From Symsagittifera roscoffensis (Eukaryota > Xenacoelomorpha > Acoela > Convolutidae), in NCBI RefSeq assembly GCF_963678635.1, contig NC_087063.1, positions 50,601,220-50,665,219 of the forward strand: a stretch of DNA of 64,000 nt, written 5' to 3'. Positions 36,911-46,333 of this stretch are shown here, piece by piece. Each line of letters begins with the position of its first letter. Positions within the stretch are counted from its first letter, which is position 1. The position numbers were made by a program, and so were the translations under genes. Below the pieces are notes generated by a model. It saw nothing but the letters and a program-made list of their open reading frames with translations, was not told the origin of the DNA and made no database searches.

Positions 36911-38282
36911 TTTCCTTAAGTCACGCCGCTTGAGTCTTTTCTTAAGTCGCGCCGTCAGTTTCTTCTTAAGTCGCTCCGTCAGTCTTTTCTTAAGTCGGGG
37001 CGTTAGTCTTTTCTTGAGTCGCGCCGTCAGTCTTTTCTTAAGTCGCGCAGCAGTCTTTTCTTAAGTGGCACCGTCAATCTTTTCTTAAGTCGCGCCGTCA
37101 GTTTCTTCTTAAGTAGCGCCGTCTGTTTCTTCTTAAGTCGCGCCGTCAGTTTTTTCTTAAGTCGCGACGTCAGTCTTTTCTTGAATCGCGGCGTCAGTCT
37201 TTTCTTGAGTCACGCCGTCAGTCTTTTCGTAAGTCGCGCAGTTAACCTTTCTTAAGTGGCGCCATCAGTTTTTTCTTAAGTCGCGCCGTCAGTCTTTCCT
37301 AAGTCACGCCGTTTGAGTCTTTTCTTAAGTCGCATTGTCAGTCTTTTCTTTAGTCCTTTCTTAGGTTGCGTCGTCAATCTTTTCTTAAGTCGTGCCGTCA
37401 ATACTTCCTTAAGTCTCGCCGCTTGATTCTTTTTTTAAGTCGCGCTGTCAGTCTTTTCTTAAATCGCGCTGTCAGTCCTTTCTTAAGTCACGCCGTAAGT
37501 CTTTTGTTAAGTCGCGTCGTCAGTCTTTTTTTAAGTCCCACCGCTCAAGTCTTTTCTGAAGTCGCGCCGTCAGTTTTTTCTTAAGTCGCGCCTTCAGTAT
37601 TTTCTTAAGTCGCGCCGTCAGTCTTTTCTTAAGTCCTCTCTTAAGTTAAGTCGTCAGTCTTTTCTTAAGTCGCGCCGTCAATCTTCTCTTAAGTCGCGCC
37701 GTTTAATTCTTTTCTTAAGTCGCGCCGTCAGTCTCTCTTAAGTTGCGTCGTCAGTCTTTTCTTAAGTCGCGCCGTCAGTCTTTTCTTGAGTCGCGCCGTC
37801 AGTCTTTTCTTAAGTCGCGCAGTCAGTATTTTTTTAAGTGACGCCGTCAGTCTTTTCTTAAGTCGCGCAGTCAGTATTTTTTTAAGTGACGCCGTCAGTC
37901 CTTTCTTAGGTCACGCCATCAGTCTTTTCTTAAGTCGCGCCATCAGTTTTTTTAGTTCTGCCGTTTAAGTCTTTTCTTAAGTCGCGCCGTCAGTTTTTTC
38001 TTAAGTCGCGCCGTTAGTATTTTCTTAAGTCGCGCCGTGAGTCTTTTTTTAGGTCACGCCGTCAGTATTTTCTTAAGTCGTGCAGTCAGTCTTTTTTTAA
38101 GTCGAGCCGTCAGTCTTATCTTAAGTCGCGCCATTTAAGTCTATTCTTAAGTCGCGCCCTCAGTCTTTTTTTAAGTCGCGCAGCTTAAGCCTTTTCTTAA
38201 GTCGCGCCGTCAGTTTTTTTCTTGAGTCGCGCTGTCAGTTTTTTCTTAAGTCGCGCCGTCAGTTTTTTCTTAAACTGCGCCG

Positions 38283-38516
38283 CTTAAGAAAAGACTTAAG
38301 AGGCGCGACTTAAGAAAAAACTGACGGCGCGACATAAGAAAAGACTGACGGCGCGACTTAAGAAAAAGCTGACGGCTTGATTTCAGAAAAGTCTGATGGC
38401 GCGACTTTAGATAAAACTGACGGCGCGACTTAAGAAAAGACTGACGGCGCGACTCAAAAAAAAAACTTAAGCGACGAGACTTAAGATAAGACCAACGGCA
38501 CGATTCAAGAAAATGC
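38283..38516 (-). repeat. Inverted satellite segment at array edge
   Basis: From the CTTAAG at 38,283-38,288 the same monomers continue as their reverse complement (GGCGCGACTTAAGAAAAGAC-type units) for about 230 bp, or 9-10 monomers. The switch falls on the palindromic CTTAAG present in almost every monomer, so the junction is seamless. Confidence 0.93.
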
Positions 38517-38520
38517 TTTT

Positions 38521-38776
38521 GGTAGTTTGCTCAGTCGCGCATGTCGCGGCGGTTTATTCTAAGTCGCGCTTGTCTGAAAATAAAATTTTTCAGTCGCTCC
38601 GGTCGCGCCGATTCCGACGGTGTTTTGAGTCGCGCCGGTCGCGTTTTTTTTTAGTCGTGCCGGTCTTCAATTGCTAAATTTTGGTCGCGCCGGTCTCAAA
38701 TCGCCAATATAAAGTCGCGTCGGTCTTGAATTGCCAAATTTGAGTCGCGCATGTCTTTTCTTAAGACGCGGACCTC
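38521..38776 (+). repeat. Degenerate GTCGCGCCGGTC repeats flanking the satellite
   Basis: About ten copies of a core close to the satellite core, GTCGCGCCGGTC or GTCGCGCATGTC, are separated by AT-rich spacers such as TTGAATTGCCAAATTT at spacings of roughly 30 bp. The pyrimidine linker of the main array is missing except in the last unit. These are either diverged edge monomers or an older relative from which the 24-bp unit arose. Confidence 0.75.
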
Positions 38777-38814
38777 GACCCGGGTTTCTGCATTCTCTAT
38801 TTAAGTATTAAAAA

Positions 38815-39570
38815 AATAAGACTGCTCGTATATCAGGGAAAATCCTTGATTAATTCGAGTGCCCCTTAATCTATATCAATTAGTTGTTGGGAAAAAATAA
38901 TTTTAAGAAGCTTTTTTTGGACAATATCAAAGATCAAATGTGAGAAATTGGGTCGTGCAAAATTAATACGACCAATTAGCTAAAATCAATTCACTTTGGA
39001 ATAATTTTCTTATGCAGGATATTTTGCCTCACATAAGTAACTCGCGTTATACCTTAAGGATTTTGGATAAAATCTACACAGCGCGAATAAGTTAGCCCAG
39101 AGCATGGCTTAAAAGACATCTTTCATACTCACAAAACTTTGCGAAAATTAATCGAAGGTAAAATACTTTTTCAAACATTATTTTGGGGAGTCGATATCTT
39201 CAATGAGGTTGAACAATTTTTTGTTAAAATTCTTATTTCGATCGCCAAAAATTGATTGAACAAAAAACCAACCTAAGCATAAATATTCCGTTTTTATCGA
39301 AAGACGGAACAAAAAAAAAACAAAAAGTAGATCTGGTTGTCATTTAAACCAATCTTAGTCCAAACAAGACTGCTCGTATGTCAGGGAAAAGCCCTGAATG
39401 TTCCTACTGCTCTTTAATTCATATTGAATAGTTTTTGGGAAAATAAAACTTTGGAAAACTATAAATTTTGGAAAAAAAACAGCTCAAGTGTAAAATGTTG
39501 AATCGTACGAAATTTATGCGACCAAATAGTTTTGGTCGTTTTAACTGTTGTAACCACTCGCTTTACTCCA
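38815..39570. repeat. AT-rich spacer with two diverged direct repeats
   Basis: A segment starting AAGACTGCTCGTATATCAGG at about 38,819 recurs in diverged form at about 39,368 (AAGACTGCTCGTATGTCAGG). The similarity continues through TTGGGAAAA and a GACCAA-containing portion for about 200 bp. Another part, around 39,185-39,300 (GGGAGTCGATATCTTCAATG onward), resembles the segment near 41,166-41,290. This is probably a family of old interspersed repeats. I see no gene here. Confidence 0.6.
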
Positions 39571-39677
39571 GGTGGTTGCTGATCAATCATAGGCTCGTCA
39601 TGATCAATAGGTGGTGGCATGTTGTCATTAGTGGCGTAAAATCGAGAACTCGGTTTGTACTCGTTTGGATTTTGAGG

Positions 39678-40370
39678 TTAGTTGGGCATTCCAGCAGCTG
39701 ATACATTGCCACTTAATTGATACCCTCTTCTAGATTGCGATCGCGATTGCGGTTGCTCGCCAGAGAAAGATCCCCCAGCTTGCGATCCTTCTTGCTGCGA
39801 GTAGTTACTATTATCCATTTGTTGGTTTCTCTTTAGCCTTACCACAGAACCATAGTATGGGTTCTCAGGAGGATCTGGCTGTCCATACTGGCTAAGAGCT
39901 TGACTTCCACCAGCTTGACTCATACCGTAAATTTGGTGCCTCGGAATCCGACTATCAACTAAGCTCCCATACTGATGCTCAGCATACGGGTCACTTCCGT
40001 CCTGTGGACCCTGAGCGATTCCTGCTGGAATGTTGGTCATCCTTCCTTGTTGCTGTGAATTGGATTGCGACGGCCCTCTAACCGCGCCATGTGTGCTGTC
40101 TTTAACCAAGTCAGCTCGTTGCGGCTGTTCGCTTGCGATCGTTGCGGCTGCTCGTTTGACAATGATGCAACCGAGTACTGATTACTGAGCTGAGATGTCC
40201 CTATCATTCTGCTATTTTCAACTCAGACCATCGTTGGCTACCTTGACTCCCTCCTGAAAATCTACGCGTTGCTTACGGTTGCTGGATGTAGTTTTCTGGC
40301 TGTTGTGGTGGAGGTGCTGCTCCCATGTATTGACTAATTGGCGGCATTGATTTCTGATAGGTTGAGACTG
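39678..40370 (-). pseudogene. Decayed Q/S/G/P-rich low-complexity coding fragment
   Basis: On the minus strand, about 500 bases (40,181 down to 39,678) stay open in one frame. They read as a polypeptide rich in Gln, Ser, Gly, Tyr and Asn, with QPQSRSQSRR and SQAGGS-like stretches; the frame has no upstream ATG. Just upstream, other frames carry the same composition (a proline and glutamine run PPPQQPENY near 40,300, and a QPQRSQ run near 40,125), with a stop and frame changes between. It looks like a low-complexity protein segment, perhaps an exon or transposon-derived, broken by indels. I do not recognise a family, and amino-acid bias alone could keep such a frame open. Confidence 0.4.
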
Positions 40371-40574
40371 AAATATATATCCACTATAAGACTTTCCATC
40401 AATACCGACTTGAGGGGGTCTTAGCCTCGAAGTAATTTTATAATAACTTTAAGGGGGAGCGCGCTCCAAAAAATTGTGAAATTCGGTCCAAAATTGTCAA
40501 AAAGAGCCTTAAAATCATGTTTGTTTCCAAAAATTTGCCATTCAAACTAGCATTACGAGGCCAAACTGTTCGTC

Positions 40575-41010
40575 TTGAGAATTCTACGCGGATTCCACAA
40601 AGGGCAAAAATCAGAGCTGTTGCGGAATCCGCAACATTGCTACTCTTCTTTGATCTTTTTACTGTTTTGGATTTCACAAACAAATAGCGAAAACACTGTA
40701 CTGCTCAAAATCACTCGAAAAATAGACAAATTTGCGGAATCCGCAACATTATTTGCGGAACCGGAAGAATTTGTGGAATCCATAAACAAAAAGTAATAAA
40801 TATTTCTAGTAAACTTGAGCTGTCGTGAAATCCGTAACTGTCAGGGGAATCCATAAATTGCCAGCGGAGTCCGCAAATTATGAGCGGATTCGGCAAACTG
40901 TATGAGTAATCTGCAAATTGTGAGCGAAATATCCATAAATTTGCAATATTTACTAACATTTGCGGAATCCGCTTGCGTTTTCGGAATCTGGAATAACTAC
41001 CTGTGATCGC
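40575..41010. repeat. Cluster of GCGGAATCCGC quasi-palindromic motifs
   Basis: The 11-bp motif GCGGAATCCGC (arms GCGGA/TCCGC around one base) and decayed forms (GCGGAGTCCGC, GCGGATTC, GTGGAATCC, GAAATCCG) recur at irregular 15-60 bp spacing within AT-rich DNA. Clear copies are near 40,622, 40,734, 40,864 and 40,972. No coding frame is convincing here. Confidence 0.65.
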
Positions 41011-42455
41011 TCGTTGCGGAACCCGCTACAAAATTAAATGAAATTTTGTAAGTGAAACAAGGTAAATTGTGGAGCATGTTTAAAGACTTGTCTATGGAAT
41101 CGAGAAAGTTACAGGCACAAAACTGTGCGCCTATCCAGTGCACAGTTTGGCCTCGTTATGTCTCAGGGAGTCATTATCTTCAATGGTGTATAACATATTT
41201 TTGTCAAAAACTATTATTTCGATCACCGAAAATTTATTGAAAAAAAGCAACCCAATCTTAATTATTCCGTTTTCTTCAAAAGTCAGAATAATAATGATAA
41301 AAAAACTTTAAGCAAAAAAAAATGCTGCGAAATATAAATTTTTAAGATAGACTCCCAGGGTGGTGAATTGAGTTGACATTAGTGACTATGGCTTGTTTGT
41401 TAGACCCGTTTAATTTCCTAAATTAAAAAAACTTACTATCAAGTTACATACCCTTGTGTTCTTGGAACGCAAATCTTAAAAATTTCTTCAACGAAAGTAA
41501 GCCTATAAAATTGAAACTTTGAGTGTTTATTGCAACTCGCACCGAGCGCCTATGGATCATAATCGATTATATTGTCATTTTATGGTCAGTATCTACAAAA
41601 ACACACAATAATCTATTATAATTTATTTAAAATTTAGTCCTATATTTTTATGCCAATGTAATCCATTATAATGTATTATAATCTGCAAATTGTGAGCGAA
41701 ATATCCATAAATTTGCAAAATTTACTAACATTTGCGGAATCCGCTTGCGTTTTCGGAATCTGGAATAACTACCTGTGATCGCTCGTTGCGGAACCCGCTA
41801 CAAAATTAAATGAAATTTTGTAAGTGAAACAAGGTAAATTGTGGAGCATGTTTAAAGACTTGTCTATGGAATCGAGAAAGTTACAGGCACAAAACTGTGC
41901 GCCTATCCAGTGCACAGTTTGGCCTCGTTATGTCTCAGGGAGTCAATATCTTCAATGGTGTATAACATATTTTTGTCAAAAACTATTATTTCGATCACCG
42001 AAAATTTATTGAAAAAAAGCAACCCAATCTTAATTATTCCGTTTTCTTCAAAAGTCAGAATAATAATGATAAAAAAACTTTAAGCAAAAAAAAATGCTGC
42101 GAAATATAAATTTTTAAGATAGACTCCCAGGGTGGTGAATTGAGTTGACATTAGTGACTATGGCTTGTTTGTTAGACCCGTTTAATTTCCTAAATTAAAA
42201 AAACTTACTATCAAGTTACATACCCTTGTGTTCTTGGAACGCAAATCTTAAAAATTTCTTCAACGAAAGTAAGCCTATAAAATTGAAACTTTGAGTGTTT
42301 ATTGCAACTCGCACCGAGCGCCTATGGATCATAATCGATTATATTGTCATTTTATGGTCAGTATCTACAAAAACACACAATAATCTATTATAATTTATTT
42401 AAAATTTAGTCCTATATTTTTATGCCAATGTAATCCATTATAATGTATTATAATC
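40910..42455. repeat. Tandem duplication of a 772-bp non-coding unit
   Basis: Two adjacent copies (about 40,910-41,681 and 41,682-42,455) match with a constant 772-bp offset and only a few substitutions (for example GTCATTATC against GTCAATATC). The junction lies in TATTATAATCTG, which is similar to the start of the unit (TAATCTGCAAATTG), so microhomology may have produced it. The unit includes an AT-rich tail with repeated ATTATAATC. No gene is recognised. Confidence 0.92.
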
Positions 42456-42596
42456 TGTTAAAAATGAATTGTAATCCTGATATTTTTTATGTCAATATAA
42501 TCATCCATTTTTTTATAATGTATTTTTTGAAAGGTTAATCATGAAATTTAAATTTTTTTTCAAAGTTATCTCCTTTCCTGTTTCGTGCAGTTGCAA

Positions 42597-45500
42597 CGTA
42601 TTACGTTTCATAAGTTTTACTTTACACATTAAGATATATTTTTTGATTCATCTCAGTTTACCACCCCCCTGTCAGTTTACCACAAGCGCCATTCGTCCCC
42701 CTCCCTTATTCCCTTATCGTTGAACATGGGGGGGGGATATTTATTGGTAGGCTTTGGGTGAGGGGGTTAATGATTGATCTCCCAATTCATGGCACGGGAG
42801 GGTACTGCTCTCTACTCCTTCCCCACTGAAGCCTCCCTTCTCGCTAATTCCTTCCGCTAAGTGTCTTATCGTGCGTGGTCGTCACGATAAGAGGCTTTGT
42901 TTTTAATAACGTTATCGTCCGACTGTTTTCCACTATTTTCGCTGTTCTTCTGATTTTCGTCACTTTTTGGCTCAAAATGGCCGTTCCTCGTTTTTCTCAG
43001 AAATATTCGTTCGTCAATCGAAATTTTGAAAATCTAAAATTTCCGAATAATCTGACCCTCCTTTGCAGTAATTTTCAACCATTAAGGTCTCTACTTCTAT
43101 TTCTGTGTTGAGTCGGAAGGTCGCGCTGTGCCAGTCTGGCAGAATGGCACATACTCCCCAGACAGTCCCCATCAATATCCCTATTGATCGCATAACACCG
43201 GGTTATCGTCAAGTAGTGTTCCAATTCTCTACAAACAACCTTAAAAATCGCATCAGAAAATGAAATTTATCTACTTCACCTCAACTCACTATGTGTCACA
43301 AATGGCATCATACTACATCCCACTGCCTTTCAACATTTTAACAAAACTTGCACCATGAGGAGTGTCCTAGATAAAAAAAAATTTCTGACTACTTACGTCA
43401 TCTCGTCATAAAAATTCTTTTCGCTCTCGCTGATTAAAAAGTAGAGACGTGGCACGGCCACATAATCGTTAAAATTAACTTAACGTCACTCGCCAAGTAT
43501 AATCAGTTATTTATGCTCTCGTCCTCAATATTAAAACTAAGAAACTCTGTGGCTAGGAAAGTTATTGAGGTACTCACCCTCTTCGACTGAGCTTACCCAA
43601 ACTTACCAGGTCGCCACACAGTGAACATGTGCCTTACACAGGTTAAAAACATCAGTCGTGTTTAAATAGATAAATATAATCACCTATGCTCACCAATACA
43701 ATGACGCTTCGCTCGTTCATACATCCATGACGTCATGACTGCACGGAACCAAAGCATCAACCTTTGTCTTGACCATATCCTCCCAATGGCTTTGGGTATT
43801 CTCAGGAACCTTGCAGGTGGTTCTGAAAAGATCTAAGTCGTGGTTCATTTTCACGTTGCTTAGTTGCTCAGGTGTCGGCACGGACGTCTCCTGCTCATTT
43901 GTGCCCGCGTAAGCTTCTAAACATCTCACCGCCAGCATGGCACTAACACTCCCCCCCCCCCTCCCCGATTGGCACTTGCTGATTTTGATTGGGCAACCCC
44001 GTGGAATACAACTCCTCCACGTCCTACACTAACACCAGATTCCCGCGTTTGGGGTACCACAACGTCTGCGCCAGGCAGTGACAAGGATACTCCCCATGGG
44101 TCATCAGTATGTTCCTTCGTATTATGTTTCATAAGTTTTACTTTACACATTAAGATATATTTTTTGATTCATCTCAGTTTACCATCCCCCTGTCAGTTTA
44201 CCACAAGCGCCATTCGTCCCCCTCCCTTATTCCCTTATCGTTGAACATGGGGGGATATTTATTGGTAGGCTTTGGGTGAGGGGGTTAATGATTGATCTTC
44301 CAATTCATGGCACGGGAGGGTACTGCTCTCTACTCCTTCCCCACTGAAGCCTCCCTTCTCGCTAATTCCTTCCGCTAAGTGTCTTATGGTGCGTGGTCGT
44401 CACGATAAGAGGCTTTGTTTTTAATAACGTTATCGTCCGACTGTTTTCCACTATTTTCGCTGTTCTTCTGATTTTCGTCACTTTTTGGCTCAAAATGGCC
44501 GTTCCTCGTTTTTCTCAGAAAAATTCGTTCGTCAATCGAAATTTTGAAAATCTAAAATTTCCGAATAATCTGACCCTCCTTTGCAGTAATTTTCAACCAT
44601 TAAGGTCTCTACTTCTATTTCTGTGTTGAGTCGGCAGGTCGCGCTGTGCCAGTCTGGCAGAATGGCACATACTCCCTAGACAGTCCCCATCAATATCCCT
44701 ATTGATCGCATAACACCGGGTTATCGTCAAGTAGTGTTCCAATTCTCTACAAACAACCTTAAAAATCGCATCAGAAAATGAAATTTATCTACTTCACCTC
44801 AATTCACTATGTGTCACAAATGGCATCATACTACATCCCACTGCCTTTCAACATTTTCACAAAACTTGCACCATGAGGAGTGTCCTAGATAAAAAAAAAT
44901 TTTCTGACTACTTACGTCATCTCGTCATAAAAATTCTTTTCGCTCTCGCTGATTAAAAAGTAGGGACGTGGCACGGCCACATAATCGTTAAAATTAACTT
45001 AACGTCACTCGTCAAGTATAATCAGTTATTTATGCTCTCGTCCTCAATATTAAAACTAAGAAACTCTGTGGCTAGGAAAGTTATTGAGGTACTCACCCTC
45101 TTCGACTGAGCTTACCCAAACTTACCAGGTCGCCACACAGTGAACATGTGCCTTACACAGGTTAAAAACATCAGTTGTGTTTAAATAGATAAATATAATC
45201 ACCTATGCTCACCAATACAATGACGCTTCGCTCGTTCATACATCCATGACGTCATGACTGCACGGAACCAAAGCATCAACCTTTGTCTTGACCATATCCT
45301 CCCAATGGCTTTGGGTATTCTCAGGAACCTTGCAGGTGGTTCTGAAAAGATCTAAGTCGTGGTTCATTTTCACGTTGCTTAGTTGCTCAGGTGTCGGCAC
45401 GGACGTCTCCTGCTCATTTGTGCCCGCGTAAGCTTCTAAACATCTCACCGCCAGCATGGCACTAACACTCCCCCCCCCCCTCCGATTGGCACTTGCTGAT

Positions 45501-45636
45501 TTTGATTGGGCAACCCCGTGGAATACAACTCCTCCACGTCCTAAACTAACACCAGATTCCCGCGTTTGGGGTACCACAACGTCTGCGCCAGGCAGTGACA
45601 AGGATACTCCCCATGGGTCATCAGTATGTTCCTTCG
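42597..45636. repeat. Tandem duplication of a 1.52-kb unit including coding 3' end
   Basis: Copy 1 (42,597-44,117) and copy 2 (44,118-45,636) align with an offset of about 1,520 bp and only scattered substitutions and small length changes in C/G runs (near 42,728, 43,949 and 45,471). Copy 1 ends at ...ATGTTCCTTCG and runs straight into the start of copy 2 (TATTATGTTTC). Copy 2 runs on into the flanking coding series at 45,637. The unit contains the last part of a minus-strand coding region plus its downstream non-coding DNA, so the 3' end of that series exists twice. Confidence 0.93.
43717..44110 (-). pseudogene. Duplicated 3' end of the multi-ORF element (copy 1)
   Basis: This minus-strand stretch repeats the coding sequence found at 45,236-45,630. 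The readable C-terminal part (43,938-43,717, 73 residues) contains the segments LEAYAGTNEQE and WEDMVKTKVDALVPC. It is separated by a frameshift at a long G run (plus-strand C run near 43,949) from an upstream piece that includes LPGADVVVPQTRESG. It has no upstream continuation and therefore no likely function. I do not recognise the protein family. Confidence 0.6.
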
Positions 45637-45735
45637 GGTCCGATACCCTGAGGCTCCCAGCAACGGTTCCACTTCCATAAGGATCCTGTGAACATCGTCC
45701 TTCTCGTCTATGGTGGATGATTCGGTGGGCAACAC
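45236..45735 (-). pseudogene. C-terminal fragment of multi-ORF element, frameshifted
   Basis: Two overlapping minus-strand frames cover this region. The upstream piece (45,735-45,541, 64 residues, with VHRILMEVEPLLGASGY) and the downstream piece (45,601-45,236, about 121 residues, with LFRTTCKVPENTQ and WEDMVKTKVDALV) overlap in different frames and are best read as one protein broken by a frameshift, near a poly-G tract (plus-strand C run at 45,471-45,481). The region continues the minus-strand series to its right, and the 1.52-kb duplication copied most of it. The family is unknown to me. Confidence 0.5.
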
Positions 45736-45753
45736 TCCACTCGCTTTCTGCCT

Positions 45754-46330
45754 CTAGAGTTCGCTCACAATACCCTCGTTCAATCTCATAAACTCTTCAT
45801 CCACTAAGTCCTGCAACTCGCATTCAGATCTCTTCGGGACGGCCCGAATGATCTTCGCCAGTAAATCGTATGACCTTTCTGACATCCTGGCCAACCTCAC
45901 GCACTTTGGCCCAGAGAAGAGTTGGTCGACGAACACCTGCTGTGTCCTCGCGTCCATCACCACCATATGCGTAGGGTACCTACAATTGCAATACGATGCG
46001 GAGCTCGAACCCACCAGATATTTCGAACCAGTAGTTCTATGATAGGCCTCACTGTCCTTCAAATTCATTTGGTTTTCTAGAGCCCCTTGCCAGTCTCCAA
46101 TCTTTTGCTCTGTCTGCAGCGCTCCAGGGAACACTTCCACACTAAGGGACGTCACTAGCCCATGGGCACGCCCTAGGCGTTCCAGTGATTCTATAGAGCT
46201 CGTCATGCTGTGAAATCCTAAGGCAGTGATCAAGTTCACCTCCGTTACTCCATGACAGTCCGCGATCAACTCCATTCAACCCTTGTCCGACATGCTCAAC
46301 CTCCCATACAATTGCGCCAGCTGGCGATGC
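45754..46330 (-). pseudogene. Unknown protein segment of multi-ORF element
   Basis: A 173-residue frame (46,275-45,754) reads through segments such as LITALGFHSMTSSIESLERLG and MVVMDARTQQVFVDQLF. A TGA immediately precedes its first ATG, and recognisably similar-quality coding sequence continues upstream of that stop (QLAQLYGRLS near 46,300). The ATG is therefore probably not a real start, and the piece is part of a longer frame now broken. It lies directly downstream of the 46,334-47,725 segment in the same orientation. No domain is recognised. Confidence 0.5.
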
Positions 46331-46333
46331 TGC

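Larger units (their letters stand above)
1..38282 (+). repeat. Giant 24-bp satellite array with hierarchical HOR structure
   Basis: The whole stretch is made of head-to-tail copies of a 24-bp unit. Each unit has a CTTAAGTCGCGCC-like core (AflII-type palindrome CTTAAG) followed by GTCAGT and a pyrimidine-rich linker, usually CTTTTC. By length there are about 1,600 units. Common core variants are GTGGCGCAGTC, GTCGCACTGTC, GTCGCGTCGTC, GTCGCGCCGCC and GTCACGCAGTC. Longer variants of 26-28 bp, with cores followed by GTTTAAG, GTGTAAG or GCTCAATTC, occur at recurring positions. Because 24 is a multiple of three, many open frames run through the array, translating as 8-residue repeats (SRAVSLFL, KSRRQSFL, and Lys/Arg-rich RLKKRLTA on the other strand). 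The long variants and a stop in one frame of each unit break them up. I read it as non-coding satellite DNA of centromeric, pericentromeric or heterochromatic type. Confidence 0.97.

Noticed and set aside
1-38282. CRISPR array
   Set aside because: Units are directly adjacent with no unique spacers, and the context is eukaryotic satellite DNA without cas genes.
38770-38800. tRNA or small RNA gene at the satellite edge
   Set aside because: No cloverleaf or box A/B pattern could be seen; the GC-rich stretch belongs to the last degenerate repeat.
41052-41240. 62-codon plus-strand frame, repeated at 41,824-42,012
   Set aside because: It is duplicated only as part of the 772-bp tandem duplication, with no other coding support.
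42875-43111. Hydrophobic 78-codon plus-strand frame, repeated at 44,393-44,629
   Set aside because: It lies in the non-coding part of the 1.52-kb duplication. It has two copies only because of that duplication, and its composition reflects T-rich DNA.
42597-45636. Reading the two 1.52-kb copies as a pair of LTRs
   Set aside because: The copies are directly adjacent with no internal region and include part of a protein-coding frame. A tandem duplication explains them better.
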